Assembly: GCA_900618425.1 (NCBI GenBank)
Contig: UZAN01039539.1
Location: forward strand, 9,792-73,791
DNA: 64,000 nt
Source: Echinostoma caproni
Taxonomy: Eukaryota; Platyhelminthes; Trematoda; Plagiorchiida; Echinostomatidae
Direction: 5' to 3'
Shown here: one piece after another, positions 1 through 14,064 of the stretch
How the letters are laid out: each line of letters starts with the position of its first letter
Position numbering within the stretch: position 1 is the stretch's first letter
Notes under the pieces: model-generated
Told to the model about the DNA's origin: nothing
What the model saw: the letters and a program-made list of their open reading frames with translations, nothing else
Databases searched by the model: none
Made by a program: the position numbers and the translations under genes

Positions 1-3000
1 GAAAAATTGATTAACTTATATTTTCAAAAATCCAACATAACGAGAAGCCGCTTTTAAGATGATTCTGAGGTCAGAGGCCACCATGAAGTTTCCTTCTCAT
101 CTATATTCAAGTGCAGAAAGCCAATGAGATGTTTTCTGTGGTTAGCCTCGATTGGTTGATGATGCTGTTTATCACGCAGCCACTTTGGAACACCCTTATT
201 TAAAAGAGAAAATGGGTAGGCAACAGGTCGTTTAAACGCCCAATTTATAAGCATACCCTATAACTGTTCTCTAAGGGAATGTTTCATTCTAGGAGGAATC
301 TAATGGCAATTCCTCAGAAGATACATGAACTTCCACGGTATAATTTTGATACAGCTAATAAATTACCAACTTAGTGGATAGGCCGTAATAGTGCATCTCC
401 TCCGCTCATGTATGCTTAATCTATAAACTCCTAGGTGAAACGAAAGTTAATTCTTAGAGTACATTTTCTGTAGGACGATGGCCCAGTTTTATTAACAAAT
501 TATTCACGCGATTACACCTGCAGTCATTTTTCCGCTGTACAGTATTGGCATTCGCAATTGTTGTGAATCGACTGTCCACCAGAGATCTGATAAAGAATCA
601 AGCATCAGCTGGATGTCTAACTGCATTTAGTGATAACTTGTTTAAGTGCATAACCGAGACTTATTTAGAAGATCAGTCGTTTTTCACCGGTGCTATAACT
701 ACCTCATTCATGTTCCTATTTAGAGATTATAGGGGATCCGTGGCTGTAACATTCGAATACATTGAATTCCAATAAACTGGAGCTAACCAAATACATTTCT
801 AACGTATATTTATGCATTCAACTGAAGAAAAAATTGGATAAGGATGAATTACCGCTGCGAAGAATAATTATTAACCAGGAAATGTCCTACGTCCGTGTAA
901 AGACGACAATGGTGCCACATTTTATTGGAGTTCATAACATAAGTTTATCCGTTCCCTGGCGGGAGCAATGCTCTTACCAACCGCAGCTGAACGTTGATCC
1001 TTGACATACTCACTCAGAGAAACGGTGTTTTGAGATTGATGAGTGGTAAAGTAAAGTTCACAGTCCACACTTACAAATCAAATATTGCCTGCGGATTTTT
1101 TGGCCTTTCAAAGCAACTTTAAAAATTGGAGCCAGTTTTGACTTGCTGAAACTTTTTCCTGATACTATTCAATCACACTTGGGCCTACCCGTCAAGAGGA
1201 GTGCGACGTTTACTTGGAAAACAGTTACATCGACTGAATGTTCTTGTCGCATTATCTGCGTACCGCACTGCAACTGAGCTCTGCTAGCCGGTGTCCGAGT
1301 GCCGATGAGACCAAGCATAATTTATCTGTCTGCGAGATAGCTGGCGCCAGCCTGTGACAGAAGCGTAGCCCAATAAAAGTTCAACTGGAATATGAGCAGA
1401 TTCCTGGGGCTGTTCCGTTTTTTCTTTATGAACACGCAACGGTTGTCAGGACCACGGGCAGGGGTCTTTTCTTCGGACAGAGGTTTGTGAAACCATGGAC
1501 CGTTGGCAAATGTGGGTGAACTCTCCACGATTCGTTTCACTGAGAAATCGCGGATATGTGATATTCTATCTAACTATCAATTAGAACATCATGTTCTATA
1601 TCCCACGGTATAAAACGACGATATTCACAAGGAAAATGAATAACAGGAATAAACAAAGGGCTATAATCTTCTCGAACAGTTCCTGTAAAACGTTTTGAAA
1701 TGAAAGAAAGTGATCATTGCAGTTTGTTTATATTTCGCAGTTGTTCTTTAGCATCCATTGTGCAATGCATATGAAGTCCAAAAGAAGAAATCCTATTTTG
1801 GTGTACCTTTAATATGCATCTGGTTTAAAGCTACCACACATATCATAAATGTTGTCCATATGACCCACACTTTTGAATTGAGAGCTGATATATGTGCTTC
1901 CCGCTTAATGAAATGTTACAGTGATGTCGGCAGAGATGAGAGCAGATAACCTGAAATAGCTGAGTGTTTTCTATACAACTTTCAGCGTTCTAGTGCAACG
2001 GTAATCGTGTTCATTGCATTCTGGACGGTAAGCGTCTTTGGGAATATACCATGTTATTCAGCGTTGTATTAATACACATGAGTGAAATACGTTGCGGAAT
2101 GTACCCATGTCCGTCTTGAGGGACATAAATACCATCAAGTCAACCGGAGACCCATTTTCAGAAAATATTCCATGTACGTCTGCTAATAATGGAAACCGTT
2201 GGATTGGGGAAAACTATCAGAACTGGAAATTCTGGTTCGCTTTGAGTTGCCATTTTCTCGGAGATGGCCATGTTTTCAATATTAATAGAGTTTTAACTTG
2301 TCCAAACCCCCGATCTGGATGTCTGTCTGGAGTTCGCCCTCATGTCTGTGCAATAAATGAGACCTGTTCCGCGCATTATCACGATTCCCCCGTTTACCAG
2401 TTTGAGCGTTACCCCGACTTCCGCAAGAGATTAACACGAAGCCTTAGGAAGTACCTACCAGGAATATTCGACCTGAGACTCTAGCATTTTTGAGCATACG
2501 AACCGAAAACCGAGAACAAGGGTCGACTGCTGTGCATGACTTGCACAAAAAATAGCAATTGAACACAAATTTTAATGAAGTAAGGCGTACAGCATACCTT
2601 GAACGCAAATAAATTGAAACCTGGTTCATATTCGGGCAAGTGATTCTCTACTCGGAATCACCGAGGGAAAACAAAACCACCGGAAACACTTACCTGTTAG
2701 CAACAGAAACCGATAGCTTGATTGAATCATTAACAGTGCTTACTAACCTATTTCTTAACAAAATCAGTTTTGCCTATCCTATTACCGGTACTTGGTTTTC
2801 ACAATCCTTCTCGTTAATTGTTTTCAATCAGCTAATGTACCTTCACATTCCCTGTTGCATAGCCATTGTCTCTGTGAATGGTGAATTCTGCTCTACATCA
2901 CATCCGGTCTGAAGGGCGAAGTGATTGCAATGTCCACTTTTCACGTTAATTTCAAGTATATTTTCGTCCTCCTATCTTTTTGGCCAGTTGTCTTTAATGC

Positions 3001-4452
3001 AATCCAAATAGGTGATACAACAGCACTGAAGACACTTCTTGCTCCGCATTTGATTAAAAGACGTGGTGTCAGTTTGAATGTCTCTTTCCGAAGCAATTCA
3101 CCTATGTTTTAATAAGAGACTTGCTAATCACTTGGGCTCTCAAACCACTTCAATTTCATCATTTTCTGGAGGTCGGAGTCAAATTAGCAATATTATTATC
3201 GATGTAGTGACCGATTGTTTTCATTGAAGTTACTGAGTTGTGCGCTTCAAGCGTCCCAGATTTTTAATCATTTCTTTGAATGTTTTGTTCAACTTTAACC
3301 GCTCTAACCGCTAAAAACCTAATATTCTTTAGTTGGATGATAGGATGTTTGTAGGAATCCTGATAACAGAATCATATGGCGTCTAGCAACTGAAAATAGC
3401 GTATGGTTTGCACCACTTATTAAAATATTTTTATTATTCAAAGGGTTTTCTCAATTAGGATACATTTTTGTCAATGTTTCTGATAGGATACTTTTAAATA
3501 GTACCACAATTTTATTTCATAGGTAATCTGTACAAAATCTAACTTTTTCTGTACTACTCCATTTGTGGGTGTAGAATTGATGAAACATCTGTTTCCTTGG
3601 ACTTATTTAAGTTGCAATTTGTATCTTATAAAGAAGATTTCATAAGTAATGAGTCTACTGCAAATCGATTAGCAGGTTTGAAACGAGAAATAATAATCAA
3701 TTTGAATCAAAACACTGTAAGATATTTCGGTTAACGGTTGATGTCATTTATTGCAATACACGCCATGGGATTTTGACGATTGTTTGCCAGGTAAACGAGT
3801 CAGCATACACGTTTTGCGTTTTCGCACGAACTGTTTTGTGATTTCAACAGATCTTATCTCATTGAGGTGATTTGGAGAGTTCTTTTGTATACTCGCCAAT
3901 TCTCGTTCATCAAGTAATTGGTTGGCAATATCCACGCAGTTTAGAGGCCATTCAGTGATATGTCATTAACTCGAGACTTGTATTTGAGTGCAATGCATAC
4001 CAAACGTGCAACGAAATGTGGTTCAAACTGGAGATTAATTTACAGGCTCTAAAATTGTGGGATAAGTAGTTACCTTAAAGTGTCACCACGGTAATTGGAG
4101 GAAAACTGTTTAGTCGACACGACTACTGGGGTAGTTAATCAATCTTCTCTGAAGTTCAAAGTTTATTCACTAATCGTGGTGAGCCATGGTAGTAATTCAC
4201 ATACACTATTTTTTGCCCTATCGCACGATGTGATACGATATGGCATCTACGTTGCTTGTTCTATTGCGTGTTGATGAAAGAAAACGCTCATTTTGGTAAA
4301 CAGATTGCAGTGGATGCACTTACCCGGGGCATATGAAGTAGTTTGCAGTTGTCCGACAAGTGATTGTTATTCTATGATCATGGAAAATGTCAGTTGGTCA
4401 AGTGAGACAACAAATATAACCACCACTTTATCAATATGTATTAGGTTAAAGC
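1..4452. other. No gene recognised; AT-rich intergenic DNA
   Basis: I see no recognisable protein domain, RNA gene or repeat unit here. The longest open frame is 130 codons on the plus strand at 2092-2484. It has a fairly high share of Arg, Pro and Cys but no family I recognise, no clear splice sites and no similarity to other parts of the window. Shorter frames at 545-775 and 762-1004 look like chance openings. The stretch could hold an exon that cannot be identified from sequence alone. Confidence 0.5.
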
Positions 4453-4810
4453 ATGATGAAAACAACTGCATTTAAAAAAATCAGTTGTAAAAAATGCCCC
4501 GTAGAATACATTGGGCGAACCTGTAGACAACTCAAGATAAGGATAACCGAATGTAACAGAAAAGAAAAGCATTGCCCTACGGACAAAACAACTGTGGCAA
4601 AACTAGAACGAGACAGTGCTCGTTATTCACGCCATAGCCGAAGGTCACACCACAGACTAAAACAACCCAAAAATACCCCATACGGATTTCGATAATGCCC
4701 TGAACGCTTGTGTCCCGACGCTTTGACCAATAACACCCATTCTGCATGTGCCAACAGAAACGATGGAATTGAGATCCCAAGCATTTAGACTACCCTAGCA
4801 TACCTAACGC
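4453..4810 (+). mobile_element. Penelope-like element fragment: GIY-YIG endonuclease domain, decayed
   Basis: This is the C-terminal endonuclease part of a Penelope-like retroelement (PLE). The first frame (from 4453) reads CKKCPVEYIGRTCRQLKIRI, which matches the GIY-YIG core of PLEs: a Cys pair, then YIGRT, then a basic helix starting LKIRI. After the residues ERDSA the homology moves to another frame that reads LVIHAIAEGHTTD, then NNPKIPHTDFDNAL. This is the usual 'HA...GH..D' segment of the domain. Further on, NRNDGIEIPSI at about 4757-4788 resembles the conserved PLE C-terminal end. At least one frameshift and several stops separate these blocks, so this is a pseudogene. The RT part is absent upstream; the frame at 4293-4475 has no RT motif. 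In life the domain nicks target DNA for priming. Identification rests on motif reading, not a search. Confidence 0.72.
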
Positions 4811-7411
4811 GTAAATAGGATAAAGCTCACGGTGCCACCTGACCCCATCTGATAATTGGAGTTAGTATGACAGACAACGAATCATTCAGCCCACCACACA
4901 CGCACACACAAAGACACGCACTCACACACAAACGGTGAAATATCTGTTGACCTGTGGTCCTTTCCTCTGAGTCATTTGATTGTAAACATTCCTTGAGAAA
5001 GATTACCCACGGTAACCGAGCGTCATCGAATAAAATTCGCTACTGAAATCATTGTTTATAACATTGTAATATACACATCTTTTTGTTACCCTTGCCTTTT
5101 TCTACCTATAGATGTAGATTTAATGGAATCTATATCAAAGGGAGCCCAGGTACGTTTCCGTGCGCCCTTGCGTTTGCATGCATAATCATTAACACAGGAT
5201 TCATGCCACTCTGTGTAGATAGCCTTCAGTCTATCAAGTTATGGTTGTCTATCATTCATTTGTAAAACGTTTGGAGCAGGAAAGAATCATTAGACACAAC
5301 TTAGCTGCATTCACATTCACTGATAAAATTCTAATCCGAGAAGAATTTGAACGGAAAAACTAGATATCGGAATTTCTTTTCTCGAATATCAAATGGCGTG
5401 ACCAAACCGCGCTTCATTTTTCAAAATTTCGGAAAGAAGTATCTACTGTACACAACATATCTTTAATACAACGTGGAATGGAAGAAAACTATACAGGTGG
5501 AAATATTCCTGCCTTTGTTGATCGCCTGGAATTTAATTTTGCTTCGGAACAACAGCAAGATTGTAAATGCGCATAACCAGTTTGACTGTCAAACGCGTAA
5601 TAAAGCATTTTCATTTTTATCTTGCATGATATTCCAAAAACAAGCATCATCTTTTTGTCATCAATATGAACCCATCTAAGGAAAATGTTCCCCCAGGATT
5701 AAAGTCATCACAAAATCCCAGGGGCTGTGGGAAGCAAGACAGAAATAACAAAAGCTTTTTCTAATTTGGATATGGAGTTTTCTTTTAGATAAATCAATCC
5801 ATAATACGCCCAAGATTAGTAGGTTACCGGTGTCCAGAGGGTGGACGTAAAACGGCTGTTATTCAAATCGATCTTCACATTTCTTCTTTTTTTATCATGG
5901 GCATCGTCTTCCAGAATATTGCTTTTATTATTCATGATTTAGTTGAAAGAGAACATTGCAAATCGATCAAAAGCGACCTCACGTCAATAATCCTGGTACG
6001 CGTAACAGTAGCATATAATTTCTTATTTTGCCAATGCGATCATTTTAAACAGTACAATCTGAGTGCACCTTATATTCCCTTATTCCCGATATATTGAAAG
6101 AAAACGAGGAAAGCACTACTATAATCAGATAAATTAACCATTGCTCTCACCCATGAAGAAACGCTAGTAAATTTATGATAACGATAGTAATTGGCGAAAT
6201 GCACACATACTGCTTTGTGTTAAGAAACTACAGAAAAACCTTCTGAAGTTGGACAGGGATTTTTTGCTCATACATGGTTTAATTGGCATCGAGAGTTTGA
6301 ACAATTTTACAAAGCATCGGAAATCACAACGCATCTGATCTAACAGTACACGTTTCCGGAAAAAAGGTTTTCAAATGAATGGGTTGTCTATTTGAATTAT
6401 AACATTGGATGTGTAACATGGCATATATTTATTTGCAGCTTATAACACATTTCCCGTTCCTCATCTAAAAAAACGCTGTTTGCGATTGGAGAAGCACAAC
6501 CAAAATCAGAGTTCAACCCGTGCAGGTCATCAGCAAGCTAACAATTGAAGCTCCTCACTGTGCCAGTTGTTGCGTGTGGCAAACGAACTGCCCTTAGAGG
6601 ATAAATGCAGTAACTGCGGTGTGAACAATTAGACCTATCGCACTCGCGTATTTATGCCAGCTTGATATATTCAAACTAATTGTAGATCTCCATGCTGGAA
6701 CTGGACAACATCTTGCCATGATAGGACAAAATCGGCAAATTGTCATATCACTGGGTGACAAAGACATGAGAGAAACAGAATGCTAACGGGACTTCGTGTA
6801 GGGCAAATTGTTCCCAGTATAACTTACTACAAATCTGAGTTCTGGTATTAGTTGAAGCTTACTTGTAACGCGCATACATGAATTCTGGTTTTGAGATAAA
6901 GCGGTTAAAGGCGGTTTATGTTGCCTCATAAAGAATTGGTGGTGTGAGGAACTCGTGTGAAATGGTGGGGCCGGTTTCCAAATAGATTTATTTTCTATGG
7001 GTGTGAAAATTAATTATTTAAAATCTTAAAAATGAAGTTTATTTTAAACGCAGATCATGAATCTTTCTGATTTTTTTTAAACCATGTGTTTGTACGAAAT
7101 AGTGTGGTTATGAGTAGCCAAACATTGCTTATTGAATCGGTTTCCGATCATGAGCAAACGAGGCTTAGTGACGATTTGGGTTATTTTGTGAATCCACTTG
7201 TGGTGTTCACGAGGGCACATCCTCCTCCGTGTTACAAGGCAATAAGATAAAATGAAAACAAGAACGAGCAAACAAAACATGCAACACAAACAACGATGTG
7301 TGGACGTCGAGAAGCAAGTTGCTGAAATCCATGGCCAGCCTATCAGGATAAATAAACTAACAGTGTTTGTTTCTCAACAGTATCTTAGGCAGTTTTAAAA
7401 CTTGGCAAAAA
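4811..7411. other. No gene recognised
   Basis: Intergenic DNA with only short open frames (under 90 codons). Apart from a short CA-rich stretch near 4.9 kb I see no domain, repeat family or RNA gene. The frame at 5473-5679 lies in a stretch with several openings in neighbouring frames but shows no motif. Confidence 0.5.
4893..4935. repeat. Imperfect CA-rich microsatellite
   Basis: About 40 bases of interrupted CA dinucleotides (CACACACGCACACACA-type), immediately downstream of the PLE endonuclease fragment. No function is implied. Confidence 0.7.
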
Positions 7412-7604
7412 TTACACTTTGAGGTAGGTCACGTAATAGGCATCCTCAGTTAAACTGAACCCTTCGGATGATAAGGCCATTTGGACAAACTGGACTAAAT
7501 AAATAAAGTGCATTACGGATGAAGTTAATCTTTCAAACTCTGGAGCTATGCGACTTAGGTAGGGTCCCATACATATATCCAACCACTTCACGAATCCTAG
7601 TTGA
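7412..7604 (-). CDS. Candidate coding exon of an unidentified host gene
   Basis: Read on the minus strand, a pyrimidine run ending TTTTTTCCAG (7605-7614) is a strong 3' splice site. It is followed by an open frame of about 62 codons beginning QLGFVKWLDICMGPYL and running through SRIAPEFERL and FIYLVQFVQMAL to EDAYYVTYLK. The composition (regular hydrophobic spacing, Trp, Tyr, Met, few low-complexity stretches) looks like real helical protein rather than chance. The exon either ends at a GTGTAA donor (exon end 7418, leaving phase 0) or is terminal with a stop at 7412-7414. With this acceptor the first exon base completes a split codon (phase 2). I do not recognise the family and no partner exon is evident within several kb. 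Flatworm introns are often long, so partners could lie outside. This is the best host-exon candidate in the window, but it is unproven. Confidence 0.42.
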
Positions 7605-10600
7605 CTGGAAAAAAGAATAAATAAATATTGACTGTTAAAAAACCTATTCATAGTTGAAATGTAATTATTGAAAATTGTCTTCAAATTGCACTCATTATGT
7701 TATTCATATGTTTTGCTTGCTGTTCTATTTGCACGTACAACAGTTCTACTGTAGGCAATTCTGAGATCGTGAGCACAGAGAGGGCCTTAATTTTGGTACA
7801 ATTGTAAGACCATTAAAAGCCATTTACACTATTCGGGTTGATCACATGCAAGTCCTTAGGCCTTGAAAAAATCCGCAGAAGCTTTCGTTCATCAAAACAA
7901 ATGAGAGACCTCATTGGAGTAATTTTGGGTTTTACTTTATCCAGTAATGTATTATTCTCACAAAAGATTTGTATTTTGTTTGTTCCAGCGTAACAATTCT
8001 CCTTTGAATGCAGTTTTACCATACATTCTGTATATTTTTAGATAGGATACCCATATCACTATTCTCGCTGAGCGAAGGTGACTGAGGCATGCTTAACAGC
8101 AGTTTGAATACAGTAACTCTGTGCGAAAACTTTATTTTATTCGAAAAATTAAAGGTGCAATTTTGAGCTAAAAAGCACTTTATCCACTCGCAACCTCGAA
8201 TGCTTTTGATGTATTGTTAACGTGAAAATACTTGATTGAATTGCGGATCTTATATACTATCAATGCCACAATATATATGTGTCTCTTTGTCTATCTATAT
8301 ATCTATGTATATTTTAATCTTTCTGTGTATCTAGGGTTGTTTATCAATTTCTTTCCATTTCCAGTTCTGAACGGAAATACGATTATGACATTCAAATACA
8401 CACAAAATAAAGACATATTTTGGGACAACTCTGTCATCATTTAAACACAAGCATAATTAAGCTTCCATCTTGTTATTCATGTCATCAATGTATGTGTACT
8501 GATTTAATTTTAATAAGAAAATACCATTTTCATTTCGACACTTTAAACCCCAGCTTTAATAACACTACAAAAAAGTGTTTTAGTGCGTGCAGAACAGCTA
8601 CGAGAAGAGACTGCGACACAGCTCCAAATGGAGAACGTTGCAATGTCTTCGATGGTGCCTAATTTGCAATCGTTTTAATACGTACATCGTGTTACATTTC
8701 AAATTAGCCGATGATGAATGTGTATCAGTCATTTTGCCCAGTTGTAGTAAAATCTTGCTGTGCGTTGAATTGCATCAGGAACACGAACTAGTATCGTTAT
8801 GGAAACAAGTGAGATTTGTAGAGAAAATTTGAATGGATCTGATAAATACGTGCCTGTAACCCCCCCCCACTTTAAACCATTCCGGCGTTGAAAAGAAAAT
8901 TGTGTTGAAATTCATAAACCTTGGCAAATACTTTATTTATTTTTAGTATCTACATTTGCATATCAATCAAACTGTTAGCTTCATTTATTTCAAAGTGATT
9001 CATGTGTGATGATTTGGTGGGATGTTTAATTCATGACACTCAAAGAATCCCAAACCAAACTGATGAAAGTTAAAATCAATTTGATCAAATTGTCATTGGC
9101 TAATGGCAAATGTTCTTCAATCAGAGCTTTGTCGTGCGACTTTATCCGCTGTGTGCAAAACCTACACAACACGAATTCCACACATTTCAGGAAGGTCATA
9201 TTTTCATATAAATTACGATTAGAAACATTAGAAGAAACCCGCAAGCACGCACATACCGGAATTTGCTACTAACTAGTGTTGTGGCACTATAAAGATTCAA
9301 CGTCTTGCTTGAAATTAGATCACGAGGAATACACCTCATTCGAAAAGTATTCTACCGAGTTCACCACGTTACTGAAAATATCATATGTTACAAATCATTT
9401 CAATAATATATATTGATATATTTTTCAGTATTTATTTTTCAGTGCATTCCATTGTAGTGAACGCTATAGACCAAATTAATAACCTTTGTTATTTTGTGTG
9501 CACTGACAAACAATACCGGAAAATACATGAACCACCAATTTGGTTAGAAAAGCAATTTTTTTCATAGGATTAGCGCGTTTCCGCTTTATCGAAACGTCAT
9601 CCATAGTTCATGAAATCTACCAAGGTGGAAAAATTGTAAACATTGTCAACCAGAAGTCTTCTCGTCCTGCTACAACTCATTTATCCCGAGATAACAAAAG
9701 CTTGGTTTCACTTGTTGGGAGTGATCATTGCAATGTGTGGTACGTTGTGTGGTCTTGTCAAATTACCGGTTGCAGCACAAATGCGCTTTTGCCACCCGCA
9801 TGAATCATAAGCTCGCCTTTTCAAAACTTCATCTGGTGAAACAAATTTATCTCGTGCCTCGACGGGTAAACTTGTTTCTGGATGGCTGGAAAATTTGTTT
9901 ATCCCTAACTGAGTGTAACACAGGGGCCGTGACAACGAAATCTATACGAGATGATGGAGCTTATATGGAGGATCACATTTTTGTTATTTGTTGGAAAAGA
10001 ATTCATCAAACGAGCTCTTTTTGGTGCTACCTCATATGACTTACTAGAACACTATTTACAATATATTAGCCCATTGAAAACGAGCCTGTTTGCTAACTCG
10101 TGTTCTCAGGATAACTCGATTGGGAACAGGTTCAGCGGGAGTAGCTGCATGAAACCGCTGTTTCTACAGATCACTTTTTCCAAAGTGCTGGCCACTTTGG
10201 ACCCTGTTTGACCGAATATATTCTGTAATTGTAATCGCTGATCAAATGAATTTTCAGTGCAGCTTCTTCTTCATTTTTGATTTATAACATTTCACTTTGA
10301 TGAGAATTCGTTTCCCACATTTTTTCTAAGGGCATATTTGGAAGTGGAAGCCTTTGCCAATAAAGCCTGCAATATGAGTAACTACTGAGTGTTAATATTG
10401 ATGATTGATTCTGTATCCGGCTGTGTACAATCCACGAAGTCTCAGTAAATTGCGCTCATTGCAGCTCATTTGCAATCAATTTCGGAAACTCGTTTTGTAA
10501 ACGTTCGGAGATCTTCAACACTTGATATGAACATTTCTTGCATTTGTATTATGGGAAGCAACTGAGTTGTGTTTCATAACCCACATTTGTGTAGTACCTA

Positions 10601-10908
10601 GGACTTTGAGTCGACTGTTAGGATCAGTTCATTTATTTGAAAATTGATTTGCTCCCTGAGTTTACCATCCGCACACTTGGAACCTCGTTATTTGACTTTT
10701 CTTGTCTCGGTTTCGTGTTAGCGCTCGTGTGGTGTCCCTCCCCGGATTTCGCGATATGCCACTAATACGCAATGAGCAACTTACAACAAACAATTGTTCC
10801 CGTTCGCAATCTTATATCTTGCGTTTTGCTAATTAATTTCCTGAAGCCTACTTCAAACATGCTACTGGACTCTGAAACAGGTGTTGTGTATACCCCACAC
10901 TTCTAAAA
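7605..10908. other. No gene recognised
   Basis: Intergenic DNA. It contains a nine-base C run at 8860-8868. Overlapping short frames near 9.5-10.2 kb (9540-9803, 9728-10039, 9951-10211 on plus) have no recognisable motif and overlap each other, as chance frames do. Confidence 0.5.
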
Positions 10909-11430
10909 GCCTCAGTATGCTCGGGGTGGCTGTCCAGGGTTGCGGCTGGTCACCCTTCCCTTACATCCCGCGAAATGCTCCCGTACGGCCAAGCGTCTCA
11001 AATAACCTCTGCTGAGGAAGCTCTCCTCAATGCCTTCTCCTGGCGGAGGTGTTTTTGCACTAACGTGAGCTGACGAAGAGCCGACATCCGGGGCTATAAC
11101 CGGGTTGATGGACCACTGCTAGTTCACCTAAGGGAGTTGGCCAAAATCCCTTACTCCAAACCAACCAAAAGGAGGTGTACGAAACACACGTACAACTTAC
11201 TGGTTGTGGCAATGGTCCCCGGCTTGATTGGACATCCAGGTACATTGGGTATCTTGGACGTTTGACCCCGTCCGAAGGGCGAATGATCCGATGAACATGA
11301 CATCGGCCCCCAAAAGATTGCGGTTTTCGCACATTGCCCGGCTGCCTTGCGGCTCAGAGTTAGGCTAGCCAAAGGCTCCGGTTGTGGATTCCTCAAGACG
11401 ATTCACCTGTCTTGGCCTGGGTAACCTGAC
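10909..11430. repeat. GC-rich repeat-like block, family not recognised
   Basis: About 520 bases that are clearly richer in G+C than the AT-rich flanks. The block contains several CpGs and runs such as GGGGTGGCTGTCCAGG and CCTTCTCCTGGCGGAGG, a small inverted repeat. Both strands hold moderate openings (minus 11060-11332 and 11151-11396), but neither gives a recognisable domain. The abrupt composition change and dense GC resemble the 5' untranslated or ORF1 region of a LINE, or an unrelated insertion. I cannot name the family. No terminal repeats or target-site duplication are obvious. Confidence 0.4.
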
Positions 11431-14064
11431 AGTTTTCCACCCATATGCAAATCATGGAACATTTTTCTTTTTCATAAACATTATTGTACCATTGTTTGTT
11501 TGACACACATTCTGGATTCAGACGTGTGTGAAAATATAAATATCCCATAACATCCCCGTTTTGTACGTGGGCATGCCAACCAGGCGAGCGTGATGAGTCG
11601 GTCGTCGACAAACTGATAGGCACTAGGGTCATTCTCATGTCAGTCCCATTGACCTTGAAATAACAAAGTCACTGCAAGACATTGCTAGCCATGGCGCGTG
11701 CCGAACCCGAGAAATCCAGAGGCAATGTCTTTCGTGGGCGCACTTCTGAATGCATCAGGTAGGCATGTGGCCTGAAACACCGGAACATTATTTGAAACCA
11801 ACAAGCAGGGATAAACGGATTTGCAACCACGTAAATGTTTGAGGGAAGGTAAACACAGATTGTTGTTTACCGGCTAAAACTCTGTGAGACTCGCATCGGA
11901 AATAAACATGAGGCTTCAGATGAACATGCCGGTGCGAATGGAAGAACAAACACTTCAAACTGGATGGTCTCTTTTAATGATTTTCGATAAGGTAACCTTT
12001 CCGGGAGCTTGTAATCGTAAAGGTTGAAGGAACAACAGCTTCCACAATTGCAGTACGCATAGCCTATCTATCTTGTTCACGAATGTTGAAGCAGAGAGGA
12101 TCCACTGGCTTATCTTATCAGGGGCATTTCACCAATTTGATATATTTCTCTTCTTACAAAGTGGCGCTGCTTGTCTGATACTGACATCTAGTCCTTATTC
12201 CAGAACCACTTAAATCCCTGTGTGTCGGAGTGATCAACAAAACGAAGATAATATTGCGCGGCTTCAAAAGGATAGTATAGCCTGTTTGCAGCCCCGGTTG
12301 GAACCCAACAGAAGATACGGGGTCTATGGGTATCGTTAATGTTTCAATGTACATTTCACAACACAGATCAAGTATAAAACAAATTATGGATGAGAAAAAG
12401 GAACGGTATGGCTAGATAATTTGATATTTTATATAGACTATTCAAAGGTTTTCAGTGCGTAGAGTTCATGTGGATGAGCGTTCCTTTGTTTGCTGTATTG
12501 TCGTTGGAATAAAAGATGATCTGTTGGTATTCCATATTTGGGCGTTTTATTTATTTACAATCTAGGTTGTAAAAGCTCTTAATGAGATATAATCCAAAAA
12601 TGAAGCGGAGGGTCGAACAATACTTATGTTGCGGAGTGTATTCAGCCGAGGGTCCCAGATTACTTTGTCTACACAGAATAATATGAATTGGTTTTGCAAA
12701 TGTTTTTTGAAAATCCATCTGTCGGCTTGTTCGTATGTGAATTAGTTCACACCCTTTTATTGGCGTCTTGTCTTTACTTGGTAACCACCTATCAAGTCAT
12801 TTTATGCGCAATTTCCTACATGAAAAAATTACCCATTTCATATATGTTCTACTTTTTTGTCTTTTATATCGAAAGGGGGGGGCAGAGAAAAACAATGTGA
12901 ATTGCTACGCAGTGTGTTGGCAATAAGCATGTCTGGGTTGCTTCCGATCGTTTTTGCTGCCAATCGACATGCAAAACAATTATTCGTACAACAAACTGCA
13001 GTTGGCATCCGTTCTGTCAGTTCTGTTGTTTATTACTGCTCCCGTGACGTGTGCTTAGCTGTACTATTATTTGCACCCTTGAGGAGAAACGATAAACGGA
13101 TTGAGTGTGAAATCTCGTGACCTGCATGACACTATAAATGCATTCAGTCAGAACTGTCGTTGTTTTCATGTGATGTGAATCGCTTTGCATCACATGATGT
13201 AATGGTCTATCCATTATGAATCATGAGCGACGCACACAGTAAATATTGTTATTCTAATTTCCTCACTTTGATAATTAACCAAATCAACCTCTATGACATA
13301 TCGACAAGTTTTGATTGGTTATATATCCTTAAATTAGTCAGTAGAAGTGACCCTGTGCATATATCAGTTTTGGCTGGTTTGGAAGAACGCTATGTGATGT
13401 TCATCAAATAAATTGAGGCTGTATATTGGCTGCGAGGTTGCTGGTGTTTGTCGGAACCTTTCCTTCGAGTTCGCTCATGTTCTTCCCCATGTACGGATTG
13501 GTTAAAAACTAAACCTGTCTTGCTGCTTGTCACACCCGATTTGTGAGGTGCTTCTTGCCTAAACGAATCTAAAAAGGAAACTTAAGGAAAGGCAAGAGGC
13601 AAGAAAGGAAAACCGCCGTTAGAAAACTGCCGCTTGAAGAACCGCCACAGCTGGTAAATATTTAATTATTATTATTGATATAATGATATTGCTTAAACGA
13701 TATTTTGTCGAATAATTTAGGCTTATTACGAATCTCTTTTACAACAAACATGATGCTTTCAGAAGGCGAAACGGGTTGAAATTCAAGTTGAAAAAATCCA
13801 TATGGGTAGTTATAAGCCACCGAGAGTTTACTTGTTGGTAAATATTGTTCACAAAACTACCTCGTGGAATTCAGTGTGAATATGCAGGGAATCTTTGAAA
13901 CTTACATCTTGTTTTTCAGAAAAATAGTGTTTCACATTCAGTTGTCTTACTTGTCATCGTCAAGTTCTGGGGCTTGATTTTCCAAATCTTGCATATAATT
14001 GTTATGTTGATGTCCGATAGATAAATTCTTGAAATGGGAGAAGGCTGTGCTCAATGAAATGGCA
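11431..14064. other. No gene recognised
   Basis: Intergenic DNA with only short frames. It includes an eight-base G run near 12875-12882 inside an unremarkable frame. There are no repeats, RNA genes or domains that I can support. Confidence 0.5.

Noticed and set aside
2092..2484. 130-codon plus-strand frame, one of the longest in the window
   Set aside because: No recognisable domain, no clear splice sites or neighbours; a few frames this long are expected by chance in 64 kb read in six frames.
4293..4475. Frame with GAYEVVCSCPTSDCY as the missing start of the GIY-YIG domain
   Set aside because: The cysteines look suggestive, but the distance to the real CKKCPVEYIG block leaves an unexplained insertion; too weak to include.
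8860..8868. Run of nine C
   Set aside because: Simple homopolymer with no context; no feature implied.
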